Source: Microbacterium halophytorum | GTDB lineage: Bacteria > Actinomycetota > Actinomycetes > Actinomycetales > Microbacteriaceae | Reading direction: 5' to 3' | Length of the DNA stretch: 64,000 bases | Assembly (NCBI RefSeq): GCF_002970975.1 | Contig: NZ_KZ672982.1 | Span: forward strand, 395,592-459,591 | Part shown: piece by piece, positions 41,946 through 51,250 of the stretch | Numbering within the stretch: position 1 is the first letter of the stretch | Layout: the number at the start of each line of letters is the position of its first letter | Position numbers and translations under genes: made by a program | Notes under the pieces: model-generated | The model's input: only the letters and a program-made list of their open reading frames with translations | Database searches by the model: none | Told to the model about the DNA's origin: nothing

Positions 41946-42401
41946 TCACCCGAGCGACTCGCGCGGTGCATGCGCCGTCACCTCCAGGGCGCCCGAGAGC
42001 CCGAACGGCCCCGCGAGCGGCAGAGCGGCGCTGATCGTGACGACGACCGAGTCGACTCCCGCGACGGCACCGCTCGTGACCGAGACCTCCCTGGCGTATC
42101 CGTCACCGACGGCGCGCGCGATCAGTTCGTCCGCACGCGTCGCCGCCTCGCCCGGCCGAGCATCGGCGAGCGCGGCCCGGTAGGCGGCGTCGACGGCCGC
42201 ATCCTGCACGACGTTGCGCGTGTACACGGCGAAGCCCAGCTGGAGCACGGCGACCGTGAGCAACGTGAGCAGGGCGCCGACCAGGATGAACTCCACGGGC
42301 GCGGAGCCGCGGTGGTCCGCCGCGACGCCCGGCGACGGCGCACGGCCGGCACGGCGCCGTACCGCGGCGGACGCCTCCCCTGCCCGCCGGCGCCAAGTCA
42401 G
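41946..42401 (-). CDS. TadE-like minor pilin, second in pair
   Basis: A protein of about 151 residues with the TadE segment HRGSAPVEFILVGALLTLLTVAVLQLGFAVYTRNVVQDAAVDAA, a single membrane helix starting with the conserved Glu after the basic leader, and a small outer domain. No ATG, GTG or TTG fits between the end of the pilin gene and this motif. A CTG at 42401 overlapping the pilin stop (CTGA) would give translational coupling. The nearest ATG (42467) would overlap the pilin gene by 70 nt. The coding region is clear; the start is not. Confidence 0.65.
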   Translation of the reverse strand: MTWRRRAGEASAAVRRRAGRAPSPGVAADHRGSAPVEFILVGALLTLLTVAVLQLGFAVYTRNVVQDAAVDAAYRAALADARPGEAATRADELIARAVGDGYAREVSVTSGAVAGVDSVVVTISAALPLAGPFGLSGALEVTAHAPRESLG

Positions 42402-42571
42402 ATGACGCCGACGCTCGAGATGGCGCGCTCGAACAGCGCCGACAGCGCCGGCCCGGCGAGCATCCATACCGTGACGACCAGGCCGGCGGTCATCAGCGTG
42501 ATGAGCACCCACCCCGGCACGTCGCCCTCTTCGTCGGCCGCGAGGCCCCGTGCTCGTCTCTTCCCGTTCAT
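42398..42571 (-). CDS. DUF4244 Flp-like major pilin
   Basis: A 57-residue protein, beginning MNGKRRARGLAADEEGDVPG and then one long hydrophobic helix ending in SALFERAISSVGVI. This is the actinobacterial DUF4244 (Flp-pilin-like) family, placed as usual between tadC and the TadE-like genes. It is processed or assembled into a thin pilus. ATG 42571 has AGAGGAG about 8 nt upstream, the best ribosome binding site of the locus, fitting the need for abundant pilin. It is too short for the supplied gene track. Confidence 0.85.
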   Translation of the reverse strand: MNGKRRARGLAADEEGDVPGWVLITLMTAGLVVTVWMLAGPALSALFERAISSVGVI

Positions 42572-42616
42572 GCCTGTTCTCCTCTTCTCCTGTCATCGGT
42601 CTTCCGTCCGGGTCCG

Positions 42617-43558
42617 TCACAGCCCCACGTTGAGCATCGTGATGCCGGGCAGCAGCGCGAACACCACGCTGAGCGGCAGGATCGCGAAGACCAGGACGAC
42701 GAGCATCCAGATCTCCCGCTTGCCCGCCTGTTCGATCAGCGTGCGCTTCGCTTCCTCGCGCGCGTCGCCCGCCTGCGCTTGGAGGGCCTGTGCGAGCGGT
42801 GCGCCCCTCTCCAGGGCGGCCACGAGGTGATCCGTCGCGCGGCTGAGTGCTGGCACGTCGACGCGGCGCGCCATTCCGGTGAGCGCGCCGGCGAGCGGCT
42901 CGCCCGTCCCGACCTCGACGACGACCCGCCGCAGCTCCCCCGTCAGCTCGCCCGTGCCGACGTCGGCGACGCGCCGGATGCTGTCGAGGATGCCCTCGCC
43001 CGCCGCGAGGCAGAGCGCCAGGAACTCCAGCACCGTCGGCAGTTCGTCGGCGATGCGGCGCGCCCTGGCCTTCGCCCGGGAGGTGAGCGCGGCGTCGCAG
43101 CCCAGCGCCCCCGCGGCCGCGCCGAGGAGCGGCACAAGTGCGGCTGGCGGGGCGAAGCGGCCCGCCATCGCGACGGCGACGAGCAGCACGCCTCCTGCCA
43201 GCGCTCCGGCGAGCCCCCACGCCAGTTGGCGCCCGCGGAAGGCCGCCGCATCGGAGCCGAGGCCCGCGCGCTCGAGCCGCCTGGCGACGGCCGCCGTCCC
43301 GCCGAGCAGCGCCGTCGCCCTGAGCCGCGCAGCGCGCCAGAGCGCGCCCCCGGCGCCCGCGATCGCCGAACCGGGGTCGCTGGCGCTGCCCGCGGCGGTC
43401 GTCCCCGCCGGATCCGTGACGTCCCGGATGTACGGTGCGATGCGGCGCTCCAGAGGAACGGCTCCCCAGCGCGGCATCGCGGCGAGCACGGTCCAGAGCC
43501 CCGCGCCGAGCGCACCGCCGAGCAGGACGGCGAGCGCGATGTCCGAGGCGCCGCTCAT
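42617..43558 (-). CDS. tadC: type II secretion system F family protein (TadC)
   Basis: A 313-residue inner-membrane platform protein of the tad pilus machine. A single N-terminal hydrophobic segment, a middle helix pair and the T2SSF domain (ADELPTVLEFLALCLAAGEGILDSIRRVADV...) are visible, followed by a cytosolic part with EEAKRTLIEQAGKREIWMLVVLVFAILPLSVVFALLPG as the last membrane helices. ATG 43558 overlaps the tadB stop (ATGA). Confidence 0.85.
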   Translation of the reverse strand: MSGASDIALAVLLGGALGAGLWTVLAAMPRWGAVPLERRIAPYIRDVTDPAGTTAAGSASDPGSAIAGAGGALWRAARLRATALLGGTAAVARRLERAGLGSDAAAFRGRQLAWGLAGALAGGVLLVAVAMAGRFAPPAALVPLLGAAAGALGCDAALTSRAKARARRIADELPTVLEFLALCLAAGEGILDSIRRVADVGTGELTGELRRVVVEVGTGEPLAGALTGMARRVDVPALSRATDHLVAALERGAPLAQALQAQAGDAREEAKRTLIEQAGKREIWMLVVLVFAILPLSVVFALLPGITMLNVGL

Positions 43559-44412
43559 GCGAACCAGCGCTTCGGCTCCGGCAGGCGCCCGACCCGGATC
43601 ATCAACCGGTACGCGACGACCGATACGACGGCGCCCGTGACGATCACGACGACGCCGAGCCCGCTCGAGTACGCCGCCGCCCCCTCCGGGCGAATCGCGA
43701 GCATGCCGAGGATCGCCCAGGGCGCGACGACCCCGAGCACGGCGGCGCCCTTCGTCCAGGACTGCCGGGATTCGACCTCGCCGCGCAGCGCCGATTCCGC
43801 CCTCACCGATGCCGCCAGCGCCCGCAGAACCGGGACCAGCTCGGTGCCGCCGACCTCCCGCGACATCCGGAGCGTCTCGATGATGCGGTCGGCCAGCGGG
43901 TCGGCCAGCGAGCGCTTCAACCGGTCGATGCTCGACCCGAAGCTGCCGGACGCCGCCATGTCGCGAGCGAAGCGCGAGAACGACGGCCGCAGTTCGGCGG
44001 GCGCCGACTGCGCCAGGCTCGCGACGGCGTCCGGGAGCGCCATCCCCGCGCGCACGCTCGCGACGAGGAGGTCGCAGACGTCGGGCCACAGCGAGCGCCT
44101 GGCCCGGATGAGCGCCGAACGACGGCCGCGGAGCCAGGCGATCGGCGCGGCGGCGCCCGCGATGCATGCCAGGCCCACGAGCACGGGGATCTGGGCCGCC
44201 AGCCATGCGCTCGCCCCCGCCACGGCGCCGGCCGAGGCGCATCCGACGACGAGCACTCGCGGTGCGGCATCCGGGAAGCCCGCCGCGGCGAGCAGCTGGG
44301 CCGACGCGCCCGTCACCCGAGGCGCCTCCCGCCGTGCCGAGGCCGGCCACAGCCACGGCGAAGCCGTGAGGAGGACTCCGGCCGCCAGCAGCACGCCCAG
44401 CAGAATCGTCAC
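43555..44412 (-). CDS. tadB: type II secretion system F family protein (TadB)
   Basis: A 285-residue membrane platform protein partnering TadC. The T2SSF segment WPDVCDLLVASVRAGMALPDAVASLAQ lies in the middle and two membrane helices close the protein (AVLGVVAPWAILGMLAI; VVVIVTGAVVSVVAYRL). GTG 44412 overlaps the tadA stop by 4 nt, so tadA, tadB and tadC are a tightly coupled trio. Confidence 0.85.
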   Translation of the reverse strand: MTILLGVLLAAGVLLTASPWLWPASARREAPRVTGASAQLLAAAGFPDAAPRVLVVGCASAGAVAGASAWLAAQIPVLVGLACIAGAAAPIAWLRGRRSALIRARRSLWPDVCDLLVASVRAGMALPDAVASLAQSAPAELRPSFSRFARDMAASGSFGSSIDRLKRSLADPLADRIIETLRMSREVGGTELVPVLRALAASVRAESALRGEVESRQSWTKGAAVLGVVAPWAILGMLAIRPEGAAAYSSGLGVVVIVTGAVVSVVAYRLMIRVGRLPEPKRWFA

Positions 44413-45596
44413 AGCGCCGCCGCCTCTCGCTGCGCCGCGCGTTCCCCGGCGGATCTGAGGAACGCGCCGGGGCGCCACACTGTCTCGGTGGCGATCGCCG
44501 CCTCGTCGTGCTCGCCGGTCGGCGCCGCGATCTCGGCCACGCGCCGACCGCCGCTCGGCAGCCGCTCGCAGTGCACGACGAGGTCGACGCTGCGGGCGAT
44601 CGCCGGGGCGATGAAGCCGCGATCGATGTTGCGACCGGCCAGCAGCGGCAGCATCGCGAGCTTCGCGAGCGCATCCGCCGCCGAGTTCGCGTGCACCGTC
44701 GCGGCACACGGCACGCCCGTGTTCAGCGCCAGCACGAGGTCGAGCGCCTCGGCATCGCGCACCTCCCCGACGACGATCCGGTCGGGCCGCATCCGGAGGG
44801 CCTCGCGCACCAGCCGGCGCAGGGTGATCTCCCCCGTGCCCTCGAGGCTCGGCTGCCGCCCCTGCATCGCCACCAGATCGGGCGCGTCGACGGCGAGCTC
44901 GAAGGTCTCCTCGACTGTGACGATGCGGTGCTCCGGCGGCGACGCCGCCAGCAGCGCACCGAGCATCGTCGTCTTCCCCGCGTGCGTCGCGCCGGAGACG
45001 ACGACGCTGCGCCCCGACGCCATGGCGCCGCGCAGCAGCTCGGCCGCGCCCTCGTCGAGCGAGCCGGCCGCGACGAGGTCGCCGAGCCTCCGGTGCGAGG
45101 GCAGGAAGCGCCGGATGTTCACCAACCAGCTGCGCCTGGCGACATCCGGGATCACGACGTGCAGGCGCGAGCCGTCGGGCAGCGACGCATCGACGACGGG
45201 TTGGCTCAGGTCGACCCTGCGGCCCGCCGAGTGCAGCATCCGTTCGACCAGGTCGCGGATCTCCCGCTCCTCCACGCGGAGCGCGAGGCGCTCGCTGCGA
45301 CCGCCCCTGGCGACGAACACACGGTCCGGCCCGTTGATCCAGAGCTCCTCGACCGTGTCGTCGCTGAGGTACGCGTCGAGCACGCCGTACCCGGTCAGCG
45401 TCGCGAGCACCTCGCGCTCGCACGCGGCCTCGTCGTCGATCGGGGCGAAGCCGCGGGCTGAGGCCATGTCGTTGTGCCGCCGCATCTCGCCGCGCACGAG
45501 GCGCACGGTCGCGTCGTCGTCGCGCGCCGGATCGATGCTCTCTGCGCGCAGACGGGACCGGATTCGGTCGGTCAGGTCGGCGGGAACGGCGCTCAC
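44409..45596 (-). CDS. tadA: TadA/CpaF-family secretion ATPase
   Basis: A 395-residue hexameric ATPase powering pilus assembly in the cytosol. Walker A is GATHAGKT (202-209); the Walker B and His-box region (RPDRIVVGEVRDAEALDLVLALNTG...CAATVHANS) follows. The N-terminal domain has the CpaF segment DDTVEELWINGPDRVFV. Start is GTG 45596. TAGAAC, a partial -10, ends 7 nt upstream, so the whole tad operon may begin here. No CpaE/Ssd-like partner or prepilin peptidase is present in the window. Confidence 0.9.
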   Translation of the reverse strand: MSAVPADLTDRIRSRLRAESIDPARDDDATVRLVRGEMRRHNDMASARGFAPIDDEAACEREVLATLTGYGVLDAYLSDDTVEELWINGPDRVFVARGGRSERLALRVEEREIRDLVERMLHSAGRRVDLSQPVVDASLPDGSRLHVVIPDVARRSWLVNIRRFLPSHRRLGDLVAAGSLDEGAAELLRGAMASGRSVVVSGATHAGKTTMLGALLAASPPEHRIVTVEETFELAVDAPDLVAMQGRQPSLEGTGEITLRRLVREALRMRPDRIVVGEVRDAEALDLVLALNTGVPCAATVHANSAADALAKLAMLPLLAGRNIDRGFIAPAIARSVDLVVHCERLPSGGRRVAEIAAPTGEHDEAAIATETVWRPGAFLRSAGERAAQREAAAL

Positions 45597-45689
45597 GCGT
45601 TCCGTTCTACCGACATCCGCGCGCCGCCGCCGAAGTTATCCACAGGGGGCGCCGGGCGGCGGCGGCGCGGCGCGGCTTCCCCGCACACC

Positions 45690-45695
45690 TAGAAT
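45690..45695 (+). promoter_or_regulatory. -10 box of tRNA-Leu
   Basis: TAGAAT ends 9 nt before the mature 5' end of the tRNA, so the precursor has almost no leader. Confidence 0.6.
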
Positions 45696-45704
45696 GGAGG
45701 CCGC

Positions 45705-45786
45705 GCGGGCGTGGTGGAACTGGCAGACACGCAAGGTTTAGGTCCTTGTGCCTCACGGCGTGCGGGTTCGAGTCCCGCCGCCCGCA
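45705..45786 (+). tRNA. tRNA-Leu (anticodon TAG)
   Basis: An 82-nt class II tRNA with a long variable arm. Acceptor GCGGGCG pairs with CGCCCGC, the anticodon loop is TTTAGGT in a CAAGG/CCTTG stem, and the T arm is GCGGGTTCGAGTCCCGC. UAG reads CUA and CUG. CCA is not encoded (CGA follows). Confidence 0.96.
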
Positions 45787-45787
45787 C

Positions 45788-45998
45788 GAGAAGTGGCCGC
45801 CCAAGGGGCGGCCGCTTCTCGTCGTCGATCTTCGGAGTCCTCGGTCGCGGGAGGCGATCTTGTTCGCTTCGCTCGCAAGATCGGCTCCCGCACGGGATGT
45901 GACCGCCGAAGGGCGGCCACATCCCGTCGTCGCCTTTCGGAGTCCTCGGTCGCGGGAGGCGATCGTGCTCGCTTCGCTCGCAAGATCGGCTCCCGCTC
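45788..45998 (+). repeat. two tandem copies of a ~105-bp palindromic unit
   Basis: After tRNA-Leu a unit occurs twice, offset by 105 bp. Each copy has a GC-rich hairpin (copy 1 about 45790-45819, a likely tRNA terminator; copy 2 about 45893-45924) and a nearly identical 72-bp block (about 45821-45892 and 45926-45997). The block itself is palindromic: GCGGGAG and CGATCTTG pair with CAAGATCG and CTCCCGC around a TTCGCTTCGCT loop. Hairpin arms differ between copies while keeping the fold. Confidence 0.8.
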
Positions 45999-46002
45999 CC
46001 TG

Positions 46003-46036
46003 CGGGGCGGGTCGAGGCGGGGCGGGGCGGGGCGAG
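46003..46036 (+). other. G-rich tract, potential G-quadruplex
   Basis: Six G runs of 2-4 (GGGG CGGG ... GGGGCGGGGCGGGGC) within 34 nt, about 30 nt upstream of the CPBP gene start. At least four runs are three or longer. Confidence 0.4.
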
Positions 46037-46066
46037 GCGTCGAGTCGCCGCCGATAGGCTGTCGCC

Positions 46067-46951
46067 ATGGGCGGCGACGTGAGAGACGAGACCTCTCGGA
46101 CGTCACCGCTCCCCTGGCGCACCGCGCTCCTTCCGGCAGCGCTCGTCTGCCTCGCCGCGCCGGCATTCTTCGTGCTCGAGATCACCTGGCTCGGGGTCGC
46201 GCTGGCCTTCGCCGGCCTTGCCGCCGCCGGTCTCGCCGAGCGGCGGACGAGCGGTCCCGCGCTGCGCGCGGCGGGGCCCGACGACGCGCCGGGTCTCACG
46301 CGGGACCTCGCGCTGATCGTCGCGGGAATGCTGATCGTCAGCGCCATTCCGCTGGAGGCGGAGCTCGACAACGCGGCGATCGCGCGCTTCGCCGTGGCGC
46401 TCGGCGGCGCGGTCGCCGTCCCCTACCTCGTCTCGCGGTTCGTCTTCCGCGACCGCGCCATCCGCTTCCCGTGGCGTTCGGGCGCGCGTTGGAGCCCGAT
46501 GCAATGGGGATGGCTCGTCGGCGTGCTCGTGCTCGGCTGGCTCATCCTGCCGTTCTACTTCATCACGAGCGGCGTCTACCTCAACTGGCCCGTCGTCGAC
46601 ACCCCCGACCTGATCGCGCGGCTGTTCGTCGGCGTCGGCGCCGTGGGCATCTGGGACGAGCTGTTCTTCATCTGCACGGTCTTCGCGCTGCTGCGCCGGC
46701 ACCTGCCGGACGCGACGGCGAACGTCCTGCAGGCCGTGGTGTTCGTGTCGTTCCTGTGGGAGCTCGGCTACCGGGCATGGGGGCCCGTGCTGACGATCCC
46801 GTTCGCGCTGCTGCAGGGCATCATCTTCCTGCGCACGCGTTCCCTCGCATACGTCGTCACGGTGCACCTGCTGTTCGACGCCGTCGTGTTCGCCGTGCTC
46901 GTGCACGCGCACAATCCGGGCCTGCTCGACGCGCTCTTCCTCGTGCCGTGA
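46067..46951 (+). CDS. CPBP-family intramembrane protease-like protein
   Basis: A 294-residue membrane protein with about eight hydrophobic segments. The C-terminal half matches the CPBP (Abi) domain pattern: WDELFFICTVFALLRR, then FVSFLWELGYRA and YVVTVHLLFDAVVFAVLVH. The first motif is normally EExxxR; here it is DE followed by hydrophobics with no Arg at the usual place, so protease activity is doubtful. ATG 46067 has TAGGCT ending 6 nt upstream (leaderless). It stands alone after tRNA-Leu. Confidence 0.72.
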   Translation: MGGDVRDETSRTSPLPWRTALLPAALVCLAAPAFFVLEITWLGVALAFAGLAAAGLAERRTSGPALRAAGPDDAPGLTRDLALIVAGMLIVSAIPLEAELDNAAIARFAVALGGAVAVPYLVSRFVFRDRAIRFPWRSGARWSPMQWGWLVGVLVLGWLILPFYFITSGVYLNWPVVDTPDLIARLFVGVGAVGIWDELFFICTVFALLRRHLPDATANVLQAVVFVSFLWELGYRAWGPVLTIPFALLQGIIFLRTRSLAYVVTVHLLFDAVVFAVLVHAHNPGLLDALFLVP

Positions 46952-47063
46952 GGCGCGCGGCCCCGGCGCCGTCCGCCTCGCGCTGTCGCGCGCCGGCCCC
47001 GACGCTGCGCTCCGCACGCGGTGACGCGAGCGGAGCGCAGCCGGATGAGGGCGGCGCGCGGGG

Positions 47064-47654
47064 TCAGAGCGCGGCGAGCAGGGGCGCGAGCGCCTCGAAG
47101 GCGCGGGCGCGGTGCGAGACGGCGTTCTTCTCCTCGGCCGTCAGCTCGGCAGCGGTACGACCGGCGGCATCGTCATCCGGAACGAAGACCGGGTCGTACC
47201 CGAAGCCGCCTTCGCCGCGCGGCTCGGTCGCGAGCCGCCCCGGCCAGATGCCTTCGACGGTGCGCTCGTCGCCGCCCGGTACGACGAGCGCGATCGTCGA
47301 GTTGTAGTGGGCTCCGCGGTAAGGGCCTGCGACGTCGAAGAGCTGATCGAGCAGCAGCGCGAGGTTCGCCGCGTCGTCCTTCCTGTGACCGGCCCAGTAC
47401 GCCGAGAACACTCCGGGCGAACCGCCGAGCACGTCGACGCAGACGCCCGAGTCGTCGGCCAGCGCGGGGAGCCCGGTGTGGGCGGCCGCCGCGCGAGCCT
47501 TGATGAGGGCGTTCTGGGCGAAGGTCACGCCGTCCTCGACGGGCTCGGGCCCGTCGTAGCCGACGACCTCGAGATCGGGGCGCACGCGGGAGACGATGCC
47601 CGCGAACTCCGCGACCTTGTGCCGGTTGTGGGTGGCGAGGACGACGCGGCTCAT
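47064..47654 (-). CDS. rdgB: non-canonical purine NTP pyrophosphatase (RdgB/HAM1)
   Basis: A 196-residue cytosolic house-cleaning enzyme that hydrolyses dITP and XTP. Features are [17 protein letters not shown] at the N-terminus, the metal site [22 protein letters not shown], and [10 protein letters not shown] with SHRARA near the C-terminus. ATG 47654 overlaps the rph stop (ATGA), the usual rph-rdgB coupling in actinobacteria. Confidence 0.95.
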   Translation of the reverse strand: MSRVVLATHNRHKVAEFAGIVSRVRPDLEVVGYDGPEPVEDGVTFAQNALIKARAAAAHTGLPALADDSGVCVDVLGGSPGVFSAYWAGHRKDDAANLALLLDQLFDVAGPYRGAHYNSTIALVVPGGDERTVEGIWPGRLATEPRGEGGFGYDPVFVPDDDAAGRTAAELTAEEKNAVSHRARAFEALAPLLAAL

Positions 47655-48385
47655 CGGCCCAGAGCCTCCGCCTGCAGGCGCGTCAGGTCGGCGCAGCCCT
47701 TGGCACCGAGGTCGAGCAGGCGGTCGAGCTCGGACTTGTCGAACGGCGCGCCCTCAGCGGTGCCCTGCACCTCGACGAACTTCCCCGCTCCCGTCATCAC
47801 GATGTTCATGTCGGTCTCGGCGCGGGAGTCCTCGACGTAGGGGAGGTCGAGCATCGGCTCGCCGTCGATGATCCCCACCGAGATCGCGCTGATGCTGTCG
47901 CTGAGGGGCCGGGCCTTCTTCGCGATGAAGCCCTTCTCACGGCCCCACTCGATCGCGTCGACGAGCGCGACGTAGGCGCCCGTGATCGACGCCGTGCGCG
48001 TGCCGCCGTCGGCCTGCAGCACGTCGCAATCGAGCACGATTGTGTTCTCGCCGAGGGCTCTGGTGTCGACGACGGCGCGCAGGGCACGGCCGATGAGGCG
48101 CGAGATCTCGTGGGTGCGGCCGCCGAGCTTGCCCTTCACGCTCTCGCGCGTCGAACGGTCGTTCGTCGCCCGCGGCAGCATGGCGTACTCCGCCGTGACC
48201 CAGCCGGTGCCCTTGCCGGTCAGCCAGCGCGGAACGCCGTTCGTGAACGATGCCGTGCACAGCACCTTCGTGTTCCCGAACGAGATCAGCGCCGAGCCCT
48301 CCGCCTGCGCGCTCCAGCCGCGCTCGATCGTGACGGGGCGCAGCTCGTCGAGGGCGCGGCCGTCCGCGCGCGTGATGTCGGTCAT
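47651..48385 (-). CDS. rph: ribonuclease PH
   Basis: A 244-residue phosphorolytic 3'-5' exoribonuclease that matures tRNA 3' ends. [19 protein letters not shown], the [31 protein letters not shown] phosphate-binding region and [24 protein letters not shown] are family hallmarks. ATG 48385 has AGGAG about 6 nt upstream. It lies 54 nt downstream of murI on the same strand. Confidence 0.97.
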   Translation of the reverse strand: MTDITRADGRALDELRPVTIERGWSAQAEGSALISFGNTKVLCTASFTNGVPRWLTGKGTGWVTAEYAMLPRATNDRSTRESVKGKLGGRTHEISRLIGRALRAVVDTRALGENTIVLDCDVLQADGGTRTASITGAYVALVDAIEWGREKGFIAKKARPLSDSISAISVGIIDGEPMLDLPYVEDSRAETDMNIVMTGAGKFVEVQGTAEGAPFDKSELDRLLDLGAKGCADLTRLQAEALGR

Positions 48386-48439
48386 CGCATCTCCTGATTC
48401 GTAGGTTCCGGATGCCGCATGCGGCATACATCCGGTGGT

Positions 48440-49261
48440 TCAGAGGGTGGGCAGGTCGATCGCGCCCGTTCGCACCAATCGGACGTCGCGCACCTCGCTG
48501 CCGAGCAGCCGGTTCGCGAGCGCGGTGAACGACGCCGTGTCGGCGCCGGTCGCCTCGTATGCGCGCGTGGGCAGGGCGCCCGCGCTCGCCATCAGCCCGC
48601 GCCCGAGCAGTTCCCGGTATACGTCTTTGGCGGTCTCGCTGTCGCTCGAGACGAGCGCGACATCCGGCCCCATCACGTAGCTGATCGCGCCCTTGAGGAA
48701 CGGGTAGTGCGTGCAGCCGAGCACGAGCGTGTCGACGCGCGCCTCCCGCAGCGGCGCCAGGTACTCCTCCGCGACGTCCAGGAGCTCCTCGCTGTCGGTG
48801 ACCCCCGCCTCGACGAACTCGACGAAACGAGGGCACGCGCCCGTGAAGACCTCGACGCCCGGCGCGATCGCGAGCATGTCCTGGTAGGCGCCGGACCCGA
48901 TCGTCCCCGCCGTGCCGATCACGCCGATCCGGCCGCTGCGACTCGTCGCGATCGCGGTGCGCACCGCGGGGCCGATCACCTCGACGACCGGGACGTCGTA
49001 CCGTTCGCGCGCGTCGCGCAGGACGGCGGCGGAGGCGGTGTTGCAGGCGATCACGAGCATCTTCACGCCCTGGTCGACGAGTGTGTCGAGCACCTCGAGC
49101 GAATAGCGGCGCACGTCCGCGATGGGCTTGGGGCCGTACGGCGAATGCAGGGTGTCGCCGATGTAGAGCACCGATTCGCGCGGCAGCTGGTCGCCGATCG
49201 CACGTGCGACGGTGAGCCCGCCCACTCCGGAGTCGAAGATTCCGATCGGCGCGTCATTCAC
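48440..49261 (-). CDS. murI: glutamate racemase
   Basis: A 273-residue cofactor-independent racemase providing D-glutamate for peptidoglycan. The two catalytic cysteines are in IACNTASA and GCTHYPFL, and the N-terminal [15 protein letters not shown] is diagnostic. GTG 49261 is chosen: TAGGCT lies 8 nt upstream and homology starts at once. Upstream in-frame codons have no family similarity. It diverges from pncB across 116 bp. Confidence 0.96.
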   Translation of the reverse strand: MNDAPIGIFDSGVGGLTVARAIGDQLPRESVLYIGDTLHSPYGPKPIADVRRYSLEVLDTLVDQGVKMLVIACNTASAAVLRDARERYDVPVVEVIGPAVRTAIATSRSGRIGVIGTAGTIGSGAYQDMLAIAPGVEVFTGACPRFVEFVEAGVTDSEELLDVAEEYLAPLREARVDTLVLGCTHYPFLKGAISYVMGPDVALVSSDSETAKDVYRELLGRGLMASAGALPTRAYEATGADTASFTALANRLLGSEVRDVRLVRTGAIDLPTL

Positions 49262-49377
49262 AAGACCCCAGCCTACGCGAGCGGCCTCCCGTCGACGCCG
49301 GATGGTGCCTGAGCGCGCGGGAACGACGCGCTTCGCGGAGGGATCCCGGCGGACGCGCGCCCGGTAGAGTCGGGCGG

Positions 49378-50709
49378 GTGAGCCCTTCGACCGCATTGTT
49401 CACGGACCGCTACGAGCTGACGATGCTCGACGCAGCGCTGCGCGACGGCACCGCGCACCGCAGGTGCGTCTTCGAGGTGTTCGCGAGGCGCCTGTCAGGC
49501 GGGCGCAGGTTCGGCGTGGTCGCCGGCACCGGGCGCCTCCTCTCGCAGCTGCGCGACTTCCGCTTCGGCGACGACGAGCTGCGCTTCCTCCGCGACGAGA
49601 ACATCGTCGGCGCCGAGACGCTCCGATACCTCGAGGGGTACCGCTTCTCCGGTTCGATCCACGGCTACCGGGAGGGCGAGCTCTACTTCCCCGGCTCGCC
49701 GATCCTCACGGTCTCCGGCACGTTCGCCGACGCCGTGATCCTCGAGACCATCACGCTCAGCATCCTGAACCACGACTCGGCGATCGCGACGGCGGCGGCC
49801 CGGATGTCGATCGCGGCCGGCGGCCGCCCGCTCGCGGAGATGGGGGCGAGGCGCTCGGCCGAGCGCTCGGCGGTCGCGGCCAGCCGCGCCGCCCACATCG
49901 CGGGTTTCGGCGCGACGAGCAACCTCGAGGCCGGCAGGAGCTGGGGCGTTCCCACGATGGGCACCGCCGCGCACGCGTGGACCCTCCTGCACGACAGCGA
50001 GGAGGACGCGTTCCGCGCGCAGCTCGACGCGCTCGGCTCCGACACGACGCTCCTCGTCGACACCTACGACATCGAGCAGGGTGTTCGAACGGCGGTGCGG
50101 CTCGCCGAGGAACGGGGCGCCGCGCTGGGCGGTGTGCGCATCGACTCGGGCGACCTGCCGATCGTCGCGGGCGAGGTGCGGGACCTGCTCGACTCGCTCG
50201 GGGCGACGTCCGCCCGGATCACGGTGACGAGCGATCTCGACGAGTTCGCGATCGCGGCCCTCGCCGCCTCCCCCGTCGACGCGTACGGCGTCGGCACGTC
50301 CGTGGTGACCGGTTCCGGATACCCCACGGCGGGGATGGTCTACAAACTGGTCGCTCGCGAGAGCGCGGGAGGCGGATGGGTCCCCGTGGCCAAGCGAGCG
50401 ACGGGCAAGGGATCGCAGGGCGGGCTCAAAGCCGCGGCTCGGCGGATCGACGGGGGCTCCGCGGCCGAGGAGCTCGTGCACATCGGGGCCGGCTTCGACG
50501 ACATCCCCGCCCTCCCGCAGGACGGCGTTCGGCGGCTGCAGACGCTGCTGGTGTCGTCCGGTGAGGTCGACGACTCGTTCGAGGGCCCTGAGGGCGTCGC
50601 CGCGGCCCGCGCGCACCATCTCTCGGCGCGCTCCGAGCTGCCGGTGCGCGGTCTCGCGCTCAGCAAGTCCGACCCCGCGATCCCGACGACGTACGTCGAA
50701 CAGCCGTAG
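49378..50709 (+). CDS. pncB: nicotinate phosphoribosyltransferase
   Basis: A 443-residue enzyme that salvages nicotinate into NAD synthesis using PRPP and [21 protein letters not shown] opens the protein, [26 protein letters not shown] carries the histidine expected to be phosphorylated, and [21 protein letters not shown] follows. GTG 49378 has TAGAGT ending 7 nt upstream, so it is probably leaderless. It converges on the DUF3039 gene. Confidence 0.95.
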   Translation: MSPSTALFTDRYELTMLDAALRDGTAHRRCVFEVFARRLSGGRRFGVVAGTGRLLSQLRDFRFGDDELRFLRDENIVGAETLRYLEGYRFSGSIHGYREGELYFPGSPILTVSGTFADAVILETITLSILNHDSAIATAAARMSIAAGGRPLAEMGARRSAERSAVAASRAAHIAGFGATSNLEAGRSWGVPTMGTAAHAWTLLHDSEEDAFRAQLDALGSDTTLLVDTYDIEQGVRTAVRLAEERGAALGGVRIDSGDLPIVAGEVRDLLDSLGATSARITVTSDLDEFAIAALAASPVDAYGVGTSVVTGSGYPTAGMVYKLVARESAGGGWVPVAKRATGKGSQGGLKAAARRIDGGSAAEELVHIGAGFDDIPALPQDGVRRLQTLLVSSGEVDDSFEGPEGVAAARAHHLSARSELPVRGLALSKSDPAIPTTYVEQP

Positions 50710-50728
50710 GGCTCGCCGCCCGCGCGGG

Positions 50729-50995
50729 CTACTTCTTGAGCTGCTCGTAGATCTTCTTGCACTCGGGGCAGACGGGGAACTTCTCGGGGTCACGGCCCGG
50801 CGTCCACTTCTTGCCGCACAGGGCGCGGACGGGCTTGCCCGTCATCGCGGACTCGAGGATCTTGTCCTTCTGCACGTAGTGCGAGAACCGCTCGTGGTCC
50901 CCTGGCTCGTGCAGCTCCTCCTCGAGCAGTTTCTCGAGCTCACGATCGAGGGTCGCGGTCCCGCCGTGGTCCGGCGTGTCAAGCGGCGTACTCAT
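50729..50995 (-). CDS. DUF3039 domain-containing protein
   Basis: An 88-residue conserved actinobacterial protein of unknown role. The C-terminal half, ALCGKKWTPGRDPEKFPVCPECKKIYEQL, has three cysteines in a zinc-ribbon-like pattern; the N-terminal half is acidic and helical (DRELEKLLEEELHEPGDHERFSHYV). ATG 50995 has TACAAT ending 7 nt upstream (leaderless). The longer upstream frame runs into the tandem repeat region and was discarded. Confidence 0.85.
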   Translation of the reverse strand: MSTPLDTPDHGGTATLDRELEKLLEEELHEPGDHERFSHYVQKDKILESAMTGKPVRALCGKKWTPGRDPEKFPVCPECKKIYEQLKK

Positions 50996-51056
50996 AGACC
51001 TGATTGTATTCCCGTTCCGGCTCTCGCGGGCGCTGTCCACAGACATCCGCGCTCCC

Positions 51057-51240
51057 GCTCCCGAGCCGCCCGGCGAAGCCGGGCACACGCGCGCGCCGAA
51101 GGCGCACGCCACCAGTCGACGACATCATGAGCGCCCACAACGCCCGCTCACCCGCCCCGCTCCCGAGCCGCCCGGCGAAGCCGGGCACACACGCGCGCGC
51201 CGAAGGCGCACGCCATCAGTCGACGACATGATGAGCGCCC
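51057..51240. repeat. two tandem copies of a ~102-bp palindromic unit
   Basis: Copy 1 (about 51057-51137) and copy 2 (about 51159-51240) are nearly identical over about 80 bp, separated by a 21-bp spacer. Each contains two GAA-loop hairpins, GCCCGGC/GCCGGGC and GCGCC/GGCGC. A third partial, inverted element follows: ACGACATGATG (about 51223-51233) pairs with CATCATGTCGT (about 51249-51259), which may end the ABC permease transcript. Confidence 0.8.
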
Positions 51241-51250
51241 GCGGCGCCCA

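Noticed and set aside
51057-51240. CRISPR or IS element at the 102-bp repeat
   Set aside because: Only two units, no transposase, no unique spacers and no cas genes in the window.
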